Source: Asterella californica (taxonomy: Eukaryota; Streptophyta; Marchantiopsida; Marchantiales; Aytoniaceae). Taken from it: 64,000 bases of DNA. The notes beneath the pieces were generated by a model that had not been told where the DNA came from, made no database searches, and saw nothing but the letters and a program-made list of their open reading frames with translations. Below, in pieces: positions 33,740-47,212 of the stretch (position 1 is its first letter; every line of letters starts with the position of its first letter). The position numbers and the translations under genes are program-made. The stretch lies in assembly GCA_036924285.1 (NCBI GenBank), contig JAYKYS010000010.1, positions 1,612,001-1,676,000 of the forward strand. Reading direction: 5' to 3'.

Positions 33740-36700
33740 AAAAGTTTCGCTTCAGTAATACTCCTAGATAGGCGCGGGGTGGCAGGCGCGTCCTCTATGT
33801 GGCGTGCAGGCGCGTGCTCTATGTTATGATCTGTTGAGTCGGTGTTGACATGCTGCTGCATACATGCCTAACCATTGCACGCTCCTCTCAACTTGTTATT
33901 GGGATTCACGGGAGCGTTGTTGGTGGGATTCTCGGTATCCGTGCGGTGACATGACCAAGCAACACTTTGAAGTCAGCTTGTTCACCGCACGTGGAATGCG
34001 AGCGACGTTTGCGTGCAAGTTTACTTGCTGATGGTGGTTCTTTTATTTATTGGATTCATTTTTATAAAACAAAAAGAAATTTAAGATGATATAGAAAACA
34101 TGAGGAAGACTTTCATAACTAAAAAACCGTAAATATATATGGCTTCCATAAATAGATTAAAGGGTGGCTGTACACCCAGTGCTGGCTTTATTGAAGAGAG
34201 AAAATGGGTTTCATTCAACCCCGAAGGGAGACTAAAGTATAACATAAGCCACGGGACGGAGTGGGTTTTTCGGTACTAAACCACTCCTCGAGGTGGAATC
34301 GAGACGAATGGAATGCTTAGGATTGAAAAACCACCATGTAGTTTTTGCATCGTACAGGAAAAAGAAAAAATATAAACTCCCGATTCTTTTACGAAGAGAT
34401 CTAACAGTTGAATTATTTTTCTAATAATATCATTTAAATTACTATATAATTAATTTATATGTACAAATATAGTTTATTAATCAATTATACTTTACTAATA
34501 TCATCTCTATCGTAAATAAAACCACTCAAAAATACAAAAATAAAGAGACTTTAAATTTCACGAATCCTTTACGAAATGATGATGTCCATGACCTCAAGCT
34601 TAACCGTAATCCGAAGGCTCCTCAAAATGCCACGACAGAGAGTGCAGCCAACACTGAACCCACTTAATCGTCATGGGAGACCAAGGGCAAGAGGCGGAAC
34701 CCACGGTCAGAGTAGGTGTGAACCCACCTAAGTTGCTGATGGTGATGAATGGCGAGAAGAACAGAGAGATTCGGTGTATGCAGAGTCACCATGAAGTCAA
34801 CAAACCACTCGCCTAGTACCAGTTTTACGGCGATCGGTTCGAACTTCGAATGCGTCGTCCGGAGAGGTCGTAATTTGCCGTCAACGGTTCTTTGGACCTA
34901 ATTATACCCACACGGTCCCACATGTTGACCTGGAACCCGCATATTACATGTCACAAGCTGCCGTTGACGTGAAATCTAAAAGTTACGTTCCCGGAGTCTC
35001 CGCTTTTACACTCTCGGAGAGACCACGTGTCATACTGTTCAGAACTTTTGGTTACTTTCCCCTTCTCTTGGTACCGTAATCTTGCTTTGCAGGCGTTCTC
35101 CTCCTTCGAATTCTTAGAGCAGCCCCAACGCAACCCGCAAAACCAGTCACACATACGCGAAGTTTCCCGGGTAGTTTTCCACCGCGAAGTTTTCCCGGGT
35201 AAAGAAGTCCACCCCGCAGCGGCCCCTGAATATCGTCTTGCTAATCAGAGAAATTAACGGACGATTTAGTATAAATATGGAGTATGGAGTGTGTGAGTAT
35301 TGCGAGTGAAACTTACAGAAGAGTAAAAAAATAAAATATGCATGCCCGATGAACTTCTGGGGAATTTTTACTCTTTTAATGATATAGAAAAAATACATGT
35401 TAGATAATAATTATAGTTTTAACAAATAAAATAATTAAACTATTATATAATTGATATATGTTAGCTATACCAACAGGTGAAGGAGGAGCAAGACTTAACC
35501 CATAAGTCTAGGAGGTCCAGATACACTTTCGAAGATATAAGTCAGATAGGCCGCTCAGCTCAAATTATCCAATCTTTATTATCTAATCGTTCTGGAAGGA
35601 AGAGTTAGGTAATAAATCAAACTACATGTGCACATTCTCCTTTCCAATGGGAAGAAGTGAATATGATTCACGGTACTTTACTTAATGAGAATGAGACATT
35701 CTCCTTTTCCCCTCAAATTATGTACTCGAAAACCACGCCAAAATTCAATAAAAAAGCTGTATAAAAGTTATTTTGGTATTTGTATGGTGCTACAGCAACA
35801 AGGAATATTAGAATCATGCTAGTTGTACAATTCTAAAAAGATTTTAGGAAATTATATATAATAGTATGTGTGAAAATTTGAAAAACAAATATCAAATGGT
35901 CAATGTTGTAGGGATAATTACTTGGTCATATCCTCAAAAACCTCGATTTCACCTTGTCCCACTCACGATTTATACATGTCTCTTGGTCACACCTCCATCC
36001 ATGTTCTCGGTCACATGTCTTACGTGGAGACCTTGCTGGAAACACAGTTGCATCTTTTACTTGACGTGGAGGAGCCAAGCATTTCCGACTCTACGCAGAG
36101 GAGCTAAGTATGTTTTTGTGCAAAAATAAGACTGTTAGACGGTTGCGCATCACAACGAGCCGAGGAGTGTCATTGAACTTTTGAATGTCTTGCCATCGAT
36201 CAAGTTCAAATTTTGTAGTTGAACACATGGATATGGAGATCAGAGAAATCGATGCTGATAGTTGATCAGCTTCATTTCTTCATAGCTAGACATCAAATTT
36301 TAACCACCTGTGGAGAATATTGGAACGTGGACGTCGAATGCTTTTGGACGATGGAGGTAGCACATGGATCGAATGACAGCTTCCATTCAAGATCTTCATG
36401 GAAGAATGCTAGAACATATTGGAGAAGTTGCCGCAAGAGTTCGTACATGTCAGCAACTTGAATCGTTTGACGATTTTGACTAGTGTTGAATGTTGATTGT
36501 TTCTGCATAATCATGCTTTCCAACAGTTGAAATCGGACGATCATGTAGAGTTGAAGTTTGTAGGTATGGCTCGAAAATGATGTGTAGAAAGCACCCTTCT
36601 AATGTCATTGTTAAAGGATCTGCACCTGAATGGAACTGTGAGGAACTGTTATATGAACTGAGAGACTTTAGAGAGTTCACGTCGATGTGTAACTGTAGAC

Positions 36701-38640
36701 GAAAGCGTATCGTGGCTCCAGAAGACACTTGGAGGTTTGAGACACAGAGATCAAATGTATTTGTGAGGAGTGCGAATGATCGAGCTGGGTGAACAGATGC
36801 GATCTTTGACCGCATGAAAATTAGTCTTTCGCGATTATGGGAGATCTCATAGTGAAGCATTGCAAGAAGAAATCAGAAACAGTTATGAAAAGCGCACAAC
36901 AGAGAAGGATTATCGCTGAGAGTAATTTTTGTATGGGTGCAGGTTTGGGTCACTCTAATAAGATCGTAACCACACCCGGTTTTTCTAAACAGGTATTCTA
37001 GAAGAAGCGCGCGAAGTTTACGGTTGGAGATAAGACTCTTCAAGGTTTCGAGTTTGGTAGCTGGTCAAAGACATACAGTACCCATAATCTATCGATTACG
37101 AGACGAGCTCCAAGAGGCAACGATCTGGAAGACGGAAAGACTTTTTGATAATTTGCACGAGTTTACTCTCTCCACTTCGTATGAAAATGAGAAATATTGC
37201 AGTTAATGATGTGCACTTAATGTGAAGATGGATATCAAGAAATTCTCACGAAAAAAAACTTGAGTAGTTTCTCGCGTTAATCCCGGATTAAACTAATTAG
37301 AAATGCTAGAGCGGTTATGGACCAAGTCTTGAGAACAAGAGTCCTGAAAAAATAAGAAGCTTTTACGCGACTGCACACGCACTCCCGATAATATGAAATG
37401 GACATGGTCAGTAAACAGCACTAGATAATGTAGTAGCCAAATGACTGAAAACCCCTTGGTCAGTCAGGCCCCGACCTGGGATGTAAAACCTTCAACTCTA
37501 GAAGGTATAGTTTGAAACTAAAAGTCTTAAGACTGGGCGACCTGACCTCGTTCTTTTGAATCATCGTAGTTGATCCTAGCACAGATTTTTATTTCATCGC
37601 AGGATGTTCACATTCACTCCTACTGATATCCTCGCAGGATCGTCAAACTCTACGTTCTGAACTGTGTCTACTAACTCCACAAAAAAGTTGCCTAGCTTCT
37701 CCCCGTTTGTTCAATTTCTGAGCGATCCCATACAGGACAGAGCTGGCATAGGGAACCAGCTCAAGTGTTCTCAGGAGCCCAGACCAAAACAACACCTAGG
37801 ATCATACAGTTTCGAGTCGATCCAGAACCTGGGTTTACACAGGATACTTGTAGAGGTCTCTCCCCGCTGTCTCGGATTGTGCACTTGGATTCATTACGAT
37901 CTACGTTATCAATCGATGGGTGAAACAGGTGCACGAACGATTGCAGGCATGAACTATCCAGATTCACGTTCTCACATGGTTTTGAGATTTCCTTCGCACG
38001 AGTGTTCGAGTAGTACTGAAGCTTTTTCTGAAAGCTGAGTCGAGGAACAGCGGATGGGTGAGGTGTCTTGCTGCTCGCCCGTATGTCGTCACAGAAAACG
38101 AGAACACCTACGGCTTTTCTCAGTCACGACGCCTGGACATCATAATTGCAGTAAAAGGTCAAGGTCTGACAAACGTGTACTCGTCGGTCAGGGAGCGCAT
38201 TGTCTCCGCGCGTCCTTGTCTACTCATGATGATCATCGACAAGGACGTCATTCGTCCAGTAAAATTGGCTTGGTACCTTACGAGTCACCTGACGCAAATA
38301 TCCGCTTGGAAGAAGCCTCTCCCGTGCACGTGATGCTGAACTAGGTGCCTCCCGTACATACTGCGTCGACGCATCGTGCTGGGTTAGGGTTTTACTTACC
38401 GAGTACTTTGATTCATCCTTGCTCGTATATCCGGAATAGGAATCTTTACAACTGCTGATCACGAAAGGCAGTTGTTTTGTTCTTCAGCGCCACTAAAACG
38501 ACTCAACACTTTCAATCCTCAACCTTCAGCAACAATGACCCTTCGTTTGAAGTTGAGCCACCCCTCGGCAAAGCCCAGTCCCCTCACGTAATACTACAAA
38601 AAGATTTTCTTTCTACGTAAAGTCCACAACCGCAATGCTA
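33740..38640. other. Unrecognised stretch between carbonic anhydrase copy 2 and CDC14
   Basis: 34.1-34.6 and 35.4-35.9 kb are AT-rich. Some plus-strand frames look protein-like without being assignable: 36340-36480 (HMDRMTASIQDLHGRMLEH), 36577-36792 (EWNCEELLYELRDFREFTS), 37020-37140 (FTVGDKTLQGFEFGSWSK) and 38058-38333 (SRRLDIIIAVKGQGLTNVYS). Each ends quickly at stops and has no clear splice partners. They may be decayed genes or transposon ORFs. A hairpin shared with 56.3 and 57.9 kb lies at 35575-35616. Confidence 0.3.
35575..35616. repeat. Hairpin family member 1 (TTTATTAYCTAA...TTAGGTAATAAA)
   Basis: Imperfect 18-bp arms around a TGGAAG loop. The right arm GAAGAGTTAGGTAATAAA is shared with the hairpins at 56342 and 57875. 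Confidence 0.65.
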
Positions 38641-38778
38641 CACGCATCCTCTAGACCAGAAATGACCTCGCAATCAACTCCGGCGAGGGAGTTACACCAC
38701 CCAAAACTCCCACACAAACAAAACAGGTATGGTAAATTGGCATTTGCTCCTCCTGTGTACAACTACAGGGCAGAGGTG

Positions 38779-41700
38779 TTAATTGCCTTGGCTGCCTTGA
38801 CTGACACTGACTCGTCCTGGAGAAGAAAATCTCCTTGAAGGTGAACCTTCCCTTTTCTTCCGTTCTTGCTGACACGAGCCTGTTCCAGGTACCTCTTCAA
38901 CTAAAGGGAGCATTACTTTCCTCGGCTGCCCTGCGGAATTAACTATCCGCTGAACAAATACACTACCACTAGCTTGATTGCTTGGAGCTACACCTCCTAC
39001 ATTTCTCAAAATCCCGAGTCCATCTGAAGTCAGCCCTACATGTTGCTTCGGCGTGCTAAGAGATCTTGTGTTGTACGGGTAACACCGTGCACCTCTACTA
39101 GACTGAGTAGAACACGAGGGCTCCTTATCTGCGTTCAACGACAGAGACCGCATTGTTCCCTCCAGGCATACTCCTTTAAGCAAACCATTTTGAGCTGATT
39201 TTAGCAAACTACTTGGCCTTGCTGGCGTTGGTACTCTCGTTTTGTGTCCTTTGCTCCCATTGTTTCCTCCATCGTCCTGGAAGTTCAATGATTCGGAACC
39301 AGTCAAGACTTTGTCGAATACACTGCGCCTCAACCTTGTATAGACAGTATGTGAGGAAAAGGACGACTCTTGAAAAGCATAAAGTCAAAGAGAAAAGATA
39401 AAGAGTGATAGGTGCCAACCTTGGACTCACAGCTCGACGAGACAATAGCATCGTTGCTACAACTGACGTTACCACATACTAATATCTCATTATGATGGCC
39501 CCTATCATCCTTCCCGGGACTTGGCAAGCAAGAGAGCGAAGCGTGTGATGCAGACAGTCTCTTCAATCTTTGCAATAATGGTGGGACGTGCTGCTCTGTC
39601 CAACTCGGATGTGACGACCTCTGAGTAACTTTTGCTAAACCACCGCGAGGAGCAGCCTGGCATGGAGACTACCAAGTTAGACTCGCCTGCGGAGAAACCC
39701 TTGGGCATACATACTGGCACGTATCATGACACTACCATCGTGGACCTAGAATGCCACACACTTTAACTCCAACAAAAGCTCTCATTATGTATCTCTAGCA
39801 AAGAAGCCAATGACTATCCAACAGTTCTCCTTCCTTGAAGGATTGGATGGTTCCGAGTTGCGAACAAAAGAGCAGCGATACACAAAATTGAACTACCTAT
39901 CTGATGGACATGGTAGAGTGGAACCTACAAGGTCTCTCGTGGTGTCTCTTTTGACCACAGGATTCGTTGAGTATGTTCGAGAATTTGTAAACCTGGTTTT
40001 GCTCGACGTCCATGACTGAGCTCCTGCAGGTGACGGATTTGCTAACGGTGCCAAGGTGGGTGCCTTAGCAGGTTGATCCGTTAACAATGACGGTGGCGGA
40101 GCACCATCATGAGCAGAGCTCGGCAGGAACTCTCTACTGTTGGCATTTGATTGCGCTTGCTGCTGCCGCATAATGTCACCCTGTACGTTCCAAGTCTGAA
40201 CACAGTGAGAACATGATGACCGCCTGAACCTAGAGAACGAGAATCCAAAGGCCCCACTAACATATTCCAAATCTTCAGGAGTTAGGTTAAATGAAGCTTT
40301 GAGACAGCCACGTGCGTCTATATAATATGGAATCAAGCAACTGGGTAAGGTGGTACATACAGCTCTCCACAAACGTTTCTGCATGTCTCTTAAATAATGC
40401 TGCTGCGGGCCAATCACACTCCCAGGCCGTACCATTCGTAGATAGCCCAAAACCTGAATAAACAGCACAATTCAGAAGGTCATGAGAGATTGCCAGCATG
40501 AGAAAACGCAATGTGCCTCCCGAAGAGAACTATCTTTGCTCTTTTGACCCATCTTCACGGTTTAAGCTAAGGCAAGCCGCGCAAGACAAGACAGCAAAGG
40601 TTCATCCCCAATATCCCGAAGATATAAACCATCACCAAGTTGTGGACCCTCAAGAGTAGTCTTACTACCTCTGTACAAGTAAACCGATAATGCTTCATAA
40701 TGTAGCACCCGATCAAGACTCCCGTCCGGCCCAACCCTGCCTGCACAGTTTGCATACAACGAAAAGAAAAGAGCATCTAAGAAACAAAGCATCGCAATGA
40801 GCATTCATAAACTACTTGCTGTTCCACACAATATTCATGGTACATGATGGAATGAGTTTCAGTTCCACAGAGTTACTACTGCATTCAGGAGGAAAAACAA
40901 AATCAGCCTAACCACTCAATTACACGATTGGCAGGTCCTTCGTACTCGGTCAACTGAAGCAGAGCGACTTGTGAAAATCGAAGAAACCATGAACAACTTC
41001 CTTTCTCAACTGAAATGTGGACGAAGGATAAACTGCTACCTTACAGTGCACCGCCAAGGCACTAGGAGTTTCTTCAACGATCTCCAAAAACCGCTTCAAG
41101 ATTCGGTCCGTAGGACAACTGTTCACAGAGAATACGATTTAGATTCCTAAAGAAGCGGCGACGTGACGTTTACATCTCTCTAACTTGACCGAACACCAGA
41201 CCTTCTAGAGCACGTACATGGGAATTTTGGCGCATGAGAGACACGTACTGACCTTCCATCGGGAAAATAAAGATCATAATGCGCAATCCCCTGGTCCGCA
41301 AATCGTCGTCGATCATACGTCCGTTTATTCAGCCTTACCACTGCAGTGACCCCCACCTGGATCATCCCCACGGAACTTTTAGGGAACTAATCTAAGCAAC
41401 CGTAAGATATGCACAACGGCGTACCAATTCAAACGAACGCGTTGAGAACAAAACTGAACAGCTCGCAGAATTGACATGCATATGGCAGATGGAAAGAAAG
41501 AGTGATGGGACCTGCTTAACAAAGAGTTGAAAGGGCACCAACCCGATGGAAGTACTCGATATAATCTTCAGGGATGAGTGTCCTGTAGCCATATATCTGC
41601 ACACAAGACGTACAAGACGACAACTCGCAGGTTAGAAACAGTCGCGCTTATGATGATCCCTCGCAAGCCTACATACATCTTCTGTATTCTGAGTGGTACA

Positions 41701-44700
41701 GGATCTGGCAATTGGGGTCTAGACAGAGGACCAAGAATGTGTCCGCACAATCCTGTAAAGACAACGTTCGTACCAGGTACAACTCAAAGACAAACATACC
41801 AGCTTACTCAATTTACCAATTTACCAATTTACCAATTACCAATCCTCTTTGCCTCACCTCGTACAATCCTAAAATGTTGCGTGATATCTCTTCTCTACGA
41901 GACGGAGACTGAGAGCTGTGGCAGTTCCGACCTAAGAACCCTGATGGGTGAAAACCACACCTTTGGCTCCACCAGGGTTAGTATCCTGCGGCGGAAGGCT
42001 ATGTCAGGTGCCAAAGTGCAGATACGCTACATTGATGAGTTTACTATGTACTTCACCCACAAAATTTCATACAGGACGCTTCTAGAACCTCCTCCCTTAC
42101 TCGGCTCACCTACAAAGGAACGCACCGATTGTGCCTATGGTTCCAGTGTACATACATTCAGCGAGAAAGAGAATCGTTGTATAAACCTCTAATCGCCTCG
42201 CTGATGGACCACTGAAGGCAAGAAGCTTATTTGGAACGATCCAGTTGAGATCTCCATTCTCCACCTGCAGTCGAATGGTCAAATGCTTCACTTACAATGA
42301 ATCTGAATTATACAACAAATAAGACGATAACAGCCCTCACCTATAATGCACGATCCAAAATGGACCCTAAACACTGTATCAGTTGAGAATTCAAAAATCC
42401 TGTAGTGCGCATCAATCGCAGTTTGATGAAGAAGTACCTGCTCGAAATACTCGTACTCTTCCAGATTGAAACTGTTGAAGTCGATCCAACCAACTTTCGC
42501 AGCCTTAGCGATGGCCTGATACGGAAACAACGACATGAAGCCAAGACCGCTGAAATGGCAGCTACTGAGACGAGATACGATGATAGAGATGAAAATGCCA
42601 ACGCCGCAGTGTACTTTACTTGCATATCAGAACAGACGGTGCCAAACGAAAACTTCCACACAGAGACCCAATGCTCGCGTGCTTAGCGCGTCACCCACTA
42701 TGAGGCATCCGTGGGGTTGGTAAAGGCGAAAGAATTCAATTCGCAATACATCTTACTTGACTTACCCCAGATCTTAGTCAACGAATCAAATCTAATTAAT
42801 GCTTCAGGATACATATATTCATACGTCGAGAATGGCTTCAGGATACATTTGTAACAAAACATTACAGAGAACGAAATGGTACCATGATGCAGTCCAACAC
42901 CGGGAGGTCAAACGTGGAAGGATTAATAAGACAACGAAAACATAGAGTTGGAACAGGTACCCTGATGCAGTCCAACACCGTAAGGTGATAGGTGGAAACA
43001 CCACATGTAGGATCACGAAAGTGTACGTAAGGCTCAAACATAGACAGCGGTCCATAAGCCACTTCCGGTTCCACACCCGCGAACAGCACAAGGTACGCCC
43101 CGAGCTGCAAACCGATAGAACAGATCAGGCATCAGCATACATTTAGTTCGCGACAGGTGCCAAAACCGGCGTTACTGAGTAAATACTAATTGGTTTAACC
43201 TCTTTCTTGCCCGCTGAGATTCTACACTGGTTCAGTCATAGCTTTAACAATCTTCGTTCGGTTCTAGACAAGAAGAACTAGGACCCACATGCCGTGCTTC
43301 TTCACACAACCACTATATTTCGAACAAACTCCTGAAAGCATGCCTCACTTTGTAACGATAGTATAAACAGCAAATGAACAATACAAAATCAATCAAACGT
43401 CAGACATGTAACAGCGCCGATCGTTTGATTTAGGTTGTAAGCACGAGTAGGAACCAGAGAAATCGATAAGCTCAGAATATATGATGAAGATAATACAGCG
43501 ACGGAGGAATGCAGGAATACAAGACATACCAGAACAGCGGCATTTGCCTTCTTCTTTGGATCAGCACCACAATAAAAAAGAACACAACGTCCTAGTTCTT
43601 CTGCATCCTGATCACTCAACATGAGTTACAGGCTCCATCACAAGGTGAAACCAGCCAAAGAACACTGTTAGGCCCAATCTGAAAAGAGGAAAGTGACAAA
43701 CTTCAATGTCTTGACCGGTATATAACTATCAGGATGATTTCGAGTTCTTATGTTAGAAATTTCAAAAACGGTAACCTGGTATGTAATACGAGGATCACTC
43801 AAAAGAATTCTCTGCAGGCCAGGAGCATACCTTAAGAAGAGAATGAAGCCTCCAGCAGAAGCGATATGTGCAAGCAATATTCAGGGGTCCAAAGTCCGCA
43901 AAGAATGGTTCGTAAACCTGTGCCCAGCCGACGAAAAAATGTTTGAACTTTTAAACACTCCTTCCTCAGGTGCAGCAAACAAAGTTAACATAAGACCAAA
44001 AACATTCTACTCCAAGAAGCATTTGAGTCCAAACCAAAGCAGCTCACCTAAGCGTATCTGTGACTACACGGATAAACACCAGCAGGATATTCACATTCTC
44101 AACTGCTAAGCACTCACTGTACGATAACGCAAGAGGTAGCATGAGAACCGAATCCGTATCTGATGTATACTGTGCATAACCACATACATTTAAGATGACT
44201 CACAAAAGGAGCAGTCAAGTACAAAAGGTAGGCAAATGCCTCCTAATGGCTTGACGCATATAGGTATGCAACTTTCGACTCTTGAAGCTCATGGCTCAAA
44301 GGCAGACTGAGAACATCGTATTGAGTTCATACAGACGTGACGCCAGGGAAGGAACGAAACCAGGCAAAACACTTTGCAACGGCGAAGAGGGCAGACAATC
44401 CAAGGACCCAATACAGAGCCAAGCACGGAGTAATCCGCGGAATTAATCAATCTGTCCGGAACAAATTCGTAACGGACTGATTATCTTTTTCCTCCATGAT
44501 GGAACTAAATATAAGTGGCTTCCGCGCAGATATCAAATTGCGTTGACGGAATAAGCGTACAGCAATAAGTTCTCTCGTGCAAATTTCTTCCAATAATTGA
44601 CCGCAGGATTAGGAATATTATACTGAGACCTTCCTGCTTTCTCAGCCCAAAGGCGTGAGTGCATCCGCAACGGTCCCAATACTAGGATACAGGAGACGAA

Positions 44701-45759
44701 GACGGACACAAGCAGTTCATCTACCAATTTCTTCATAAGCCCAGAACATTAATCTTTGGCGTAGTTCCAGAGAGCCCACACAATCCTTGCTGAAAACAAC
44801 TAGATTAATTGAAGTTTATAGCTGAGGATGACACATGTCTGAATCTATGGCTTCATGGAGTCCACTCCTGGGTTGGTAAATGACAATCACGCGCAACCTG
44901 CTTCGGACAAGGGAGAACCTCAACGGGTGGGAAAGATACATTCTCGGCGATGGCAGATATGGTGTTCAGGGTTGAGGCAATGCCAGGCAAAATTTAATAC
45001 GCCTGAATAATTTCTGTCCTGCAAATTCTCACTGCCACGTATGCGAACACAGCATAACAGCGGGAGAGCGACTTCCCTTCAAACGTCTGGTAGTAACAAC
45101 TACCTTGACAGAAACTTATATGATCATTTGACTCTCTATCACCATGAGACTGGAGGGTTGAGAATGGTTGAACCGTATACACGTCCTATAGCTTACGGTA
45201 TGTTACGCACCATTAGGTTTCAAGGCTTGTGTCTTGGGTGCTTACTGATTAAATTCATGGGATGTACGTGGCTTTGACACATGCTTGGGCTCATACGAAC
45301 ACAGGGAGAAGGGTTAGCGTGAATGCCTGTGACGATCGAACTCGGTACGGGGCTTAAAACGTGCTTGCGTCTTGCAAGCAAGTAACATGCCACAATTTCA
45401 TGTGACATACGGGAACACACCAGAAGTAAACGACCCTGACCGGCGTAAGGTTGTTACTGGGGCGGATGACACACAGCGGGAATTCCAGTGCCCTGAAAGT
45501 GCAAGATTGACACACAGCGGGAAGATGGAATAGAATTTTACGAAATGGTGGAAAACATTCCTTCAGTTCACTCTGGCTCGGAGGGATAATAACGTGATGC
45601 AAAATTACAGACCAGCTCATTGTCGATGCAGAACGCAGTGCCAGCCCGCGGGAGGGCCGACAAAACCACAGAATCTTCCGTCCAATGCAGGGGCGCAAAG
45701 TACAACCGATTCCGAATCACTTCACTCAAATCTACACGTCCCTTATCTCCTATCCCCAT
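38779..45759 (-). CDS. CDC14: CDC14-type dual-specificity phosphatase (14 or so exons)
   Basis: Phase-consistent exons: 45759-45613, 43917-43831, 43607-43530, 43104-42961, 42515-42438, 42264-42187, 41596-41543, 41356-41253, 41118-41040, 40740-40669, 40453-40361, 40195 to about 39929 or 39897, an optional exon about 39668-39420, and the last 39334-38779. The N-terminal domain reads [44 protein letters not shown] and [18 protein letters not shown]. The catalytic domain reads [47 protein letters not shown] (catalytic Cys and Arg; an intron splits it after HCK), [10 protein letters not shown] and [16 protein letters not shown]. The C-terminus is a disordered Ser-rich tail. CDC14 reverses Ser/Thr-Pro phosphorylation late in mitosis and, in flagellated lineages, is linked to basal bodies. 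Start chosen at MGIGDKG. The order of the tail exons is ambiguous: skipping the optional exon keeps frame with the 39897 donor. Confidence 0.95.
42878..43035. repeat. 78-bp diverged tandem duplication duplicating an exon end and its donor in CDC14
   Basis: GATGCAGTCCAACACCG and the flanking GGTACC occur at 42878-42901 and again 78 bp higher at 42956-42979. The higher copy is the real end of exon 4 (VLDCIR|GTACCT). The lower copy is intronic but keeps the open frame (VLDCIM) and a GTACCA donor. Confidence 0.85.
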
Positions 45760-47210
45760 GTTTAGACAAATGTAAATGGCCCCAACCGCGGACTCCTCCG
45801 CATCCACTAAATGAGTGCCGTTTCTTCAATAACCTGCACTGTCACCCTCAATAGTCCTACTCCTGCACGTTCACTTCTCATCATACTTAGTGAATCGTCT
45901 CCCGAGGCATCAGAAAAAGAGTACAGCGCTTCACTTTGAAATTTCTTCTCAAGATAGAAAATTTCTTTCTCCAACGAAGGGAAAAGACGTCGAGACATCA
46001 CAACCTCAATTCCACCGTTCTGCTCGGGCCCAAACACGACCCTAAAAGCATCTTCAGCAACCTCTCCCCTGCTCCTCCCTCACAGAGAATTATATCTCCA
46101 GTGATCTCGCAAACAGGCGTGAAACACTTGGCATTGAGTCGATCATTGGTCATCTGCCACACGAATCCAGTTTCCGCTCCGTATAGAGTCTTCAGCCCAT
46201 CCCCTGCCTTCTCCTACCGTCCCTTCCTCTCCGCTCTACCTCTGCCTCGAGCAGACGCTGCAGCAATCTCTCTACTCTCACTCACCTTCCTGCTCTCGTC
46301 TCCTCACCGCTGAGGCAAGACGGATGGACATGGACAGAACTCGGGGTATTTGCGCAAGGTGGATGCTGATTCTTCCGTCCGCCGAAGTCCCTCATTTCGG
46401 TCCGTCCGATGACTCGGTCCTTCGGTCCGAAAACAAACCATCAGAGACCAGCCTAACATCCATCCACCGAGAATGATCGGTCGAGTTGATTCTTCAAGTT
46501 CACATGGCCCCGGCCTTGTCGGCTCGGCCGGCCCACATTTCCTTACCGCTTGCACTAAGTGGCTCGGTCCGGTAACCACGAGGTTTTACTAGTCTCCAGT
46601 TTCTGTCCCCTCACTTTGTTAGCGAACTCTCCACGTCATCCATCACTAACATTTACCCTAATTACGCTTACAGTCGTTCCCCCGGATGAGTACATCCCCC
46701 TGTTGTTGTTTCAACTTATCCATCCCCAACGGTCAACATCTCCCCCTAAATCTGCGTCCGGTTTCCACTTATGCTTCTTTCCACCCTCCACTTTTCACTG
46801 TATTTTCTGTACATTACGTGATATGTGGTCCGATTCGAGTCCATTTCATGTTCTGTGGCATAAAATGGTTCCTTTTCCAGAACAAGGTGGAGCAAGCTTT
46901 CTTTGGCCAGTCCAGGATGTGTGAACACCGTTCTACCTCCACTGGAAGGAGGCGTTCTTGATAACGTAGTTGCTTCAGTTTCACTCGAGTACATCTAATG
47001 ACACTCGTTATAAACAAGTTATTAGTTCCTGATAAGTAGTTTTGATATGTCTGATCAGATCCAGCCACTGATGCAGTGCTAGCGTTTTGCTGAGTCTGAA
47101 ATGAAGGGTATGAAAGGTTGCAACAACTGCCATGCTGAAGCTTTTGAGTCAGTCACAAGATCGAATGAGGGACAAACACGCTGCTCGCTACACGTACTGT
47201 ATCTGCAATC
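45760..47210. other. CDC14 upstream region; one isolated coding-like segment
   Basis: 46.0-46.6 kb is pyrimidine-rich on the plus strand and probably includes the CDC14 promoter and 5' UTR. At 47100-46990 the minus strand, after an acceptor-like CATTTCAG, reads TQQNASTASVAGSDQTYQNY, which looks like an exon. The continuation is ambiguous between two frames and I could not attach it to a gene. Confidence 0.35.
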
Positions 47211-47212
47211 GC

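Noticed and set aside
33493..33861. Overlapping frames on both strands upstream of carbonic anhydrase copy 2
   Set aside because: No family motif, and overlapping frames on both strands. The region is the gene's 5' flank, part of it shared with copy 1.
43595..43660. A candidate CDC14 exon reading IGPNSVLW after TTTTCAG on the minus strand, suggesting a frameshifted DFGPLNL block
   Set aside because: The true DFGPLNIAC exon, in phase and with good splice sites, is at 43831-43917. The match here is chance and no frameshift is needed.
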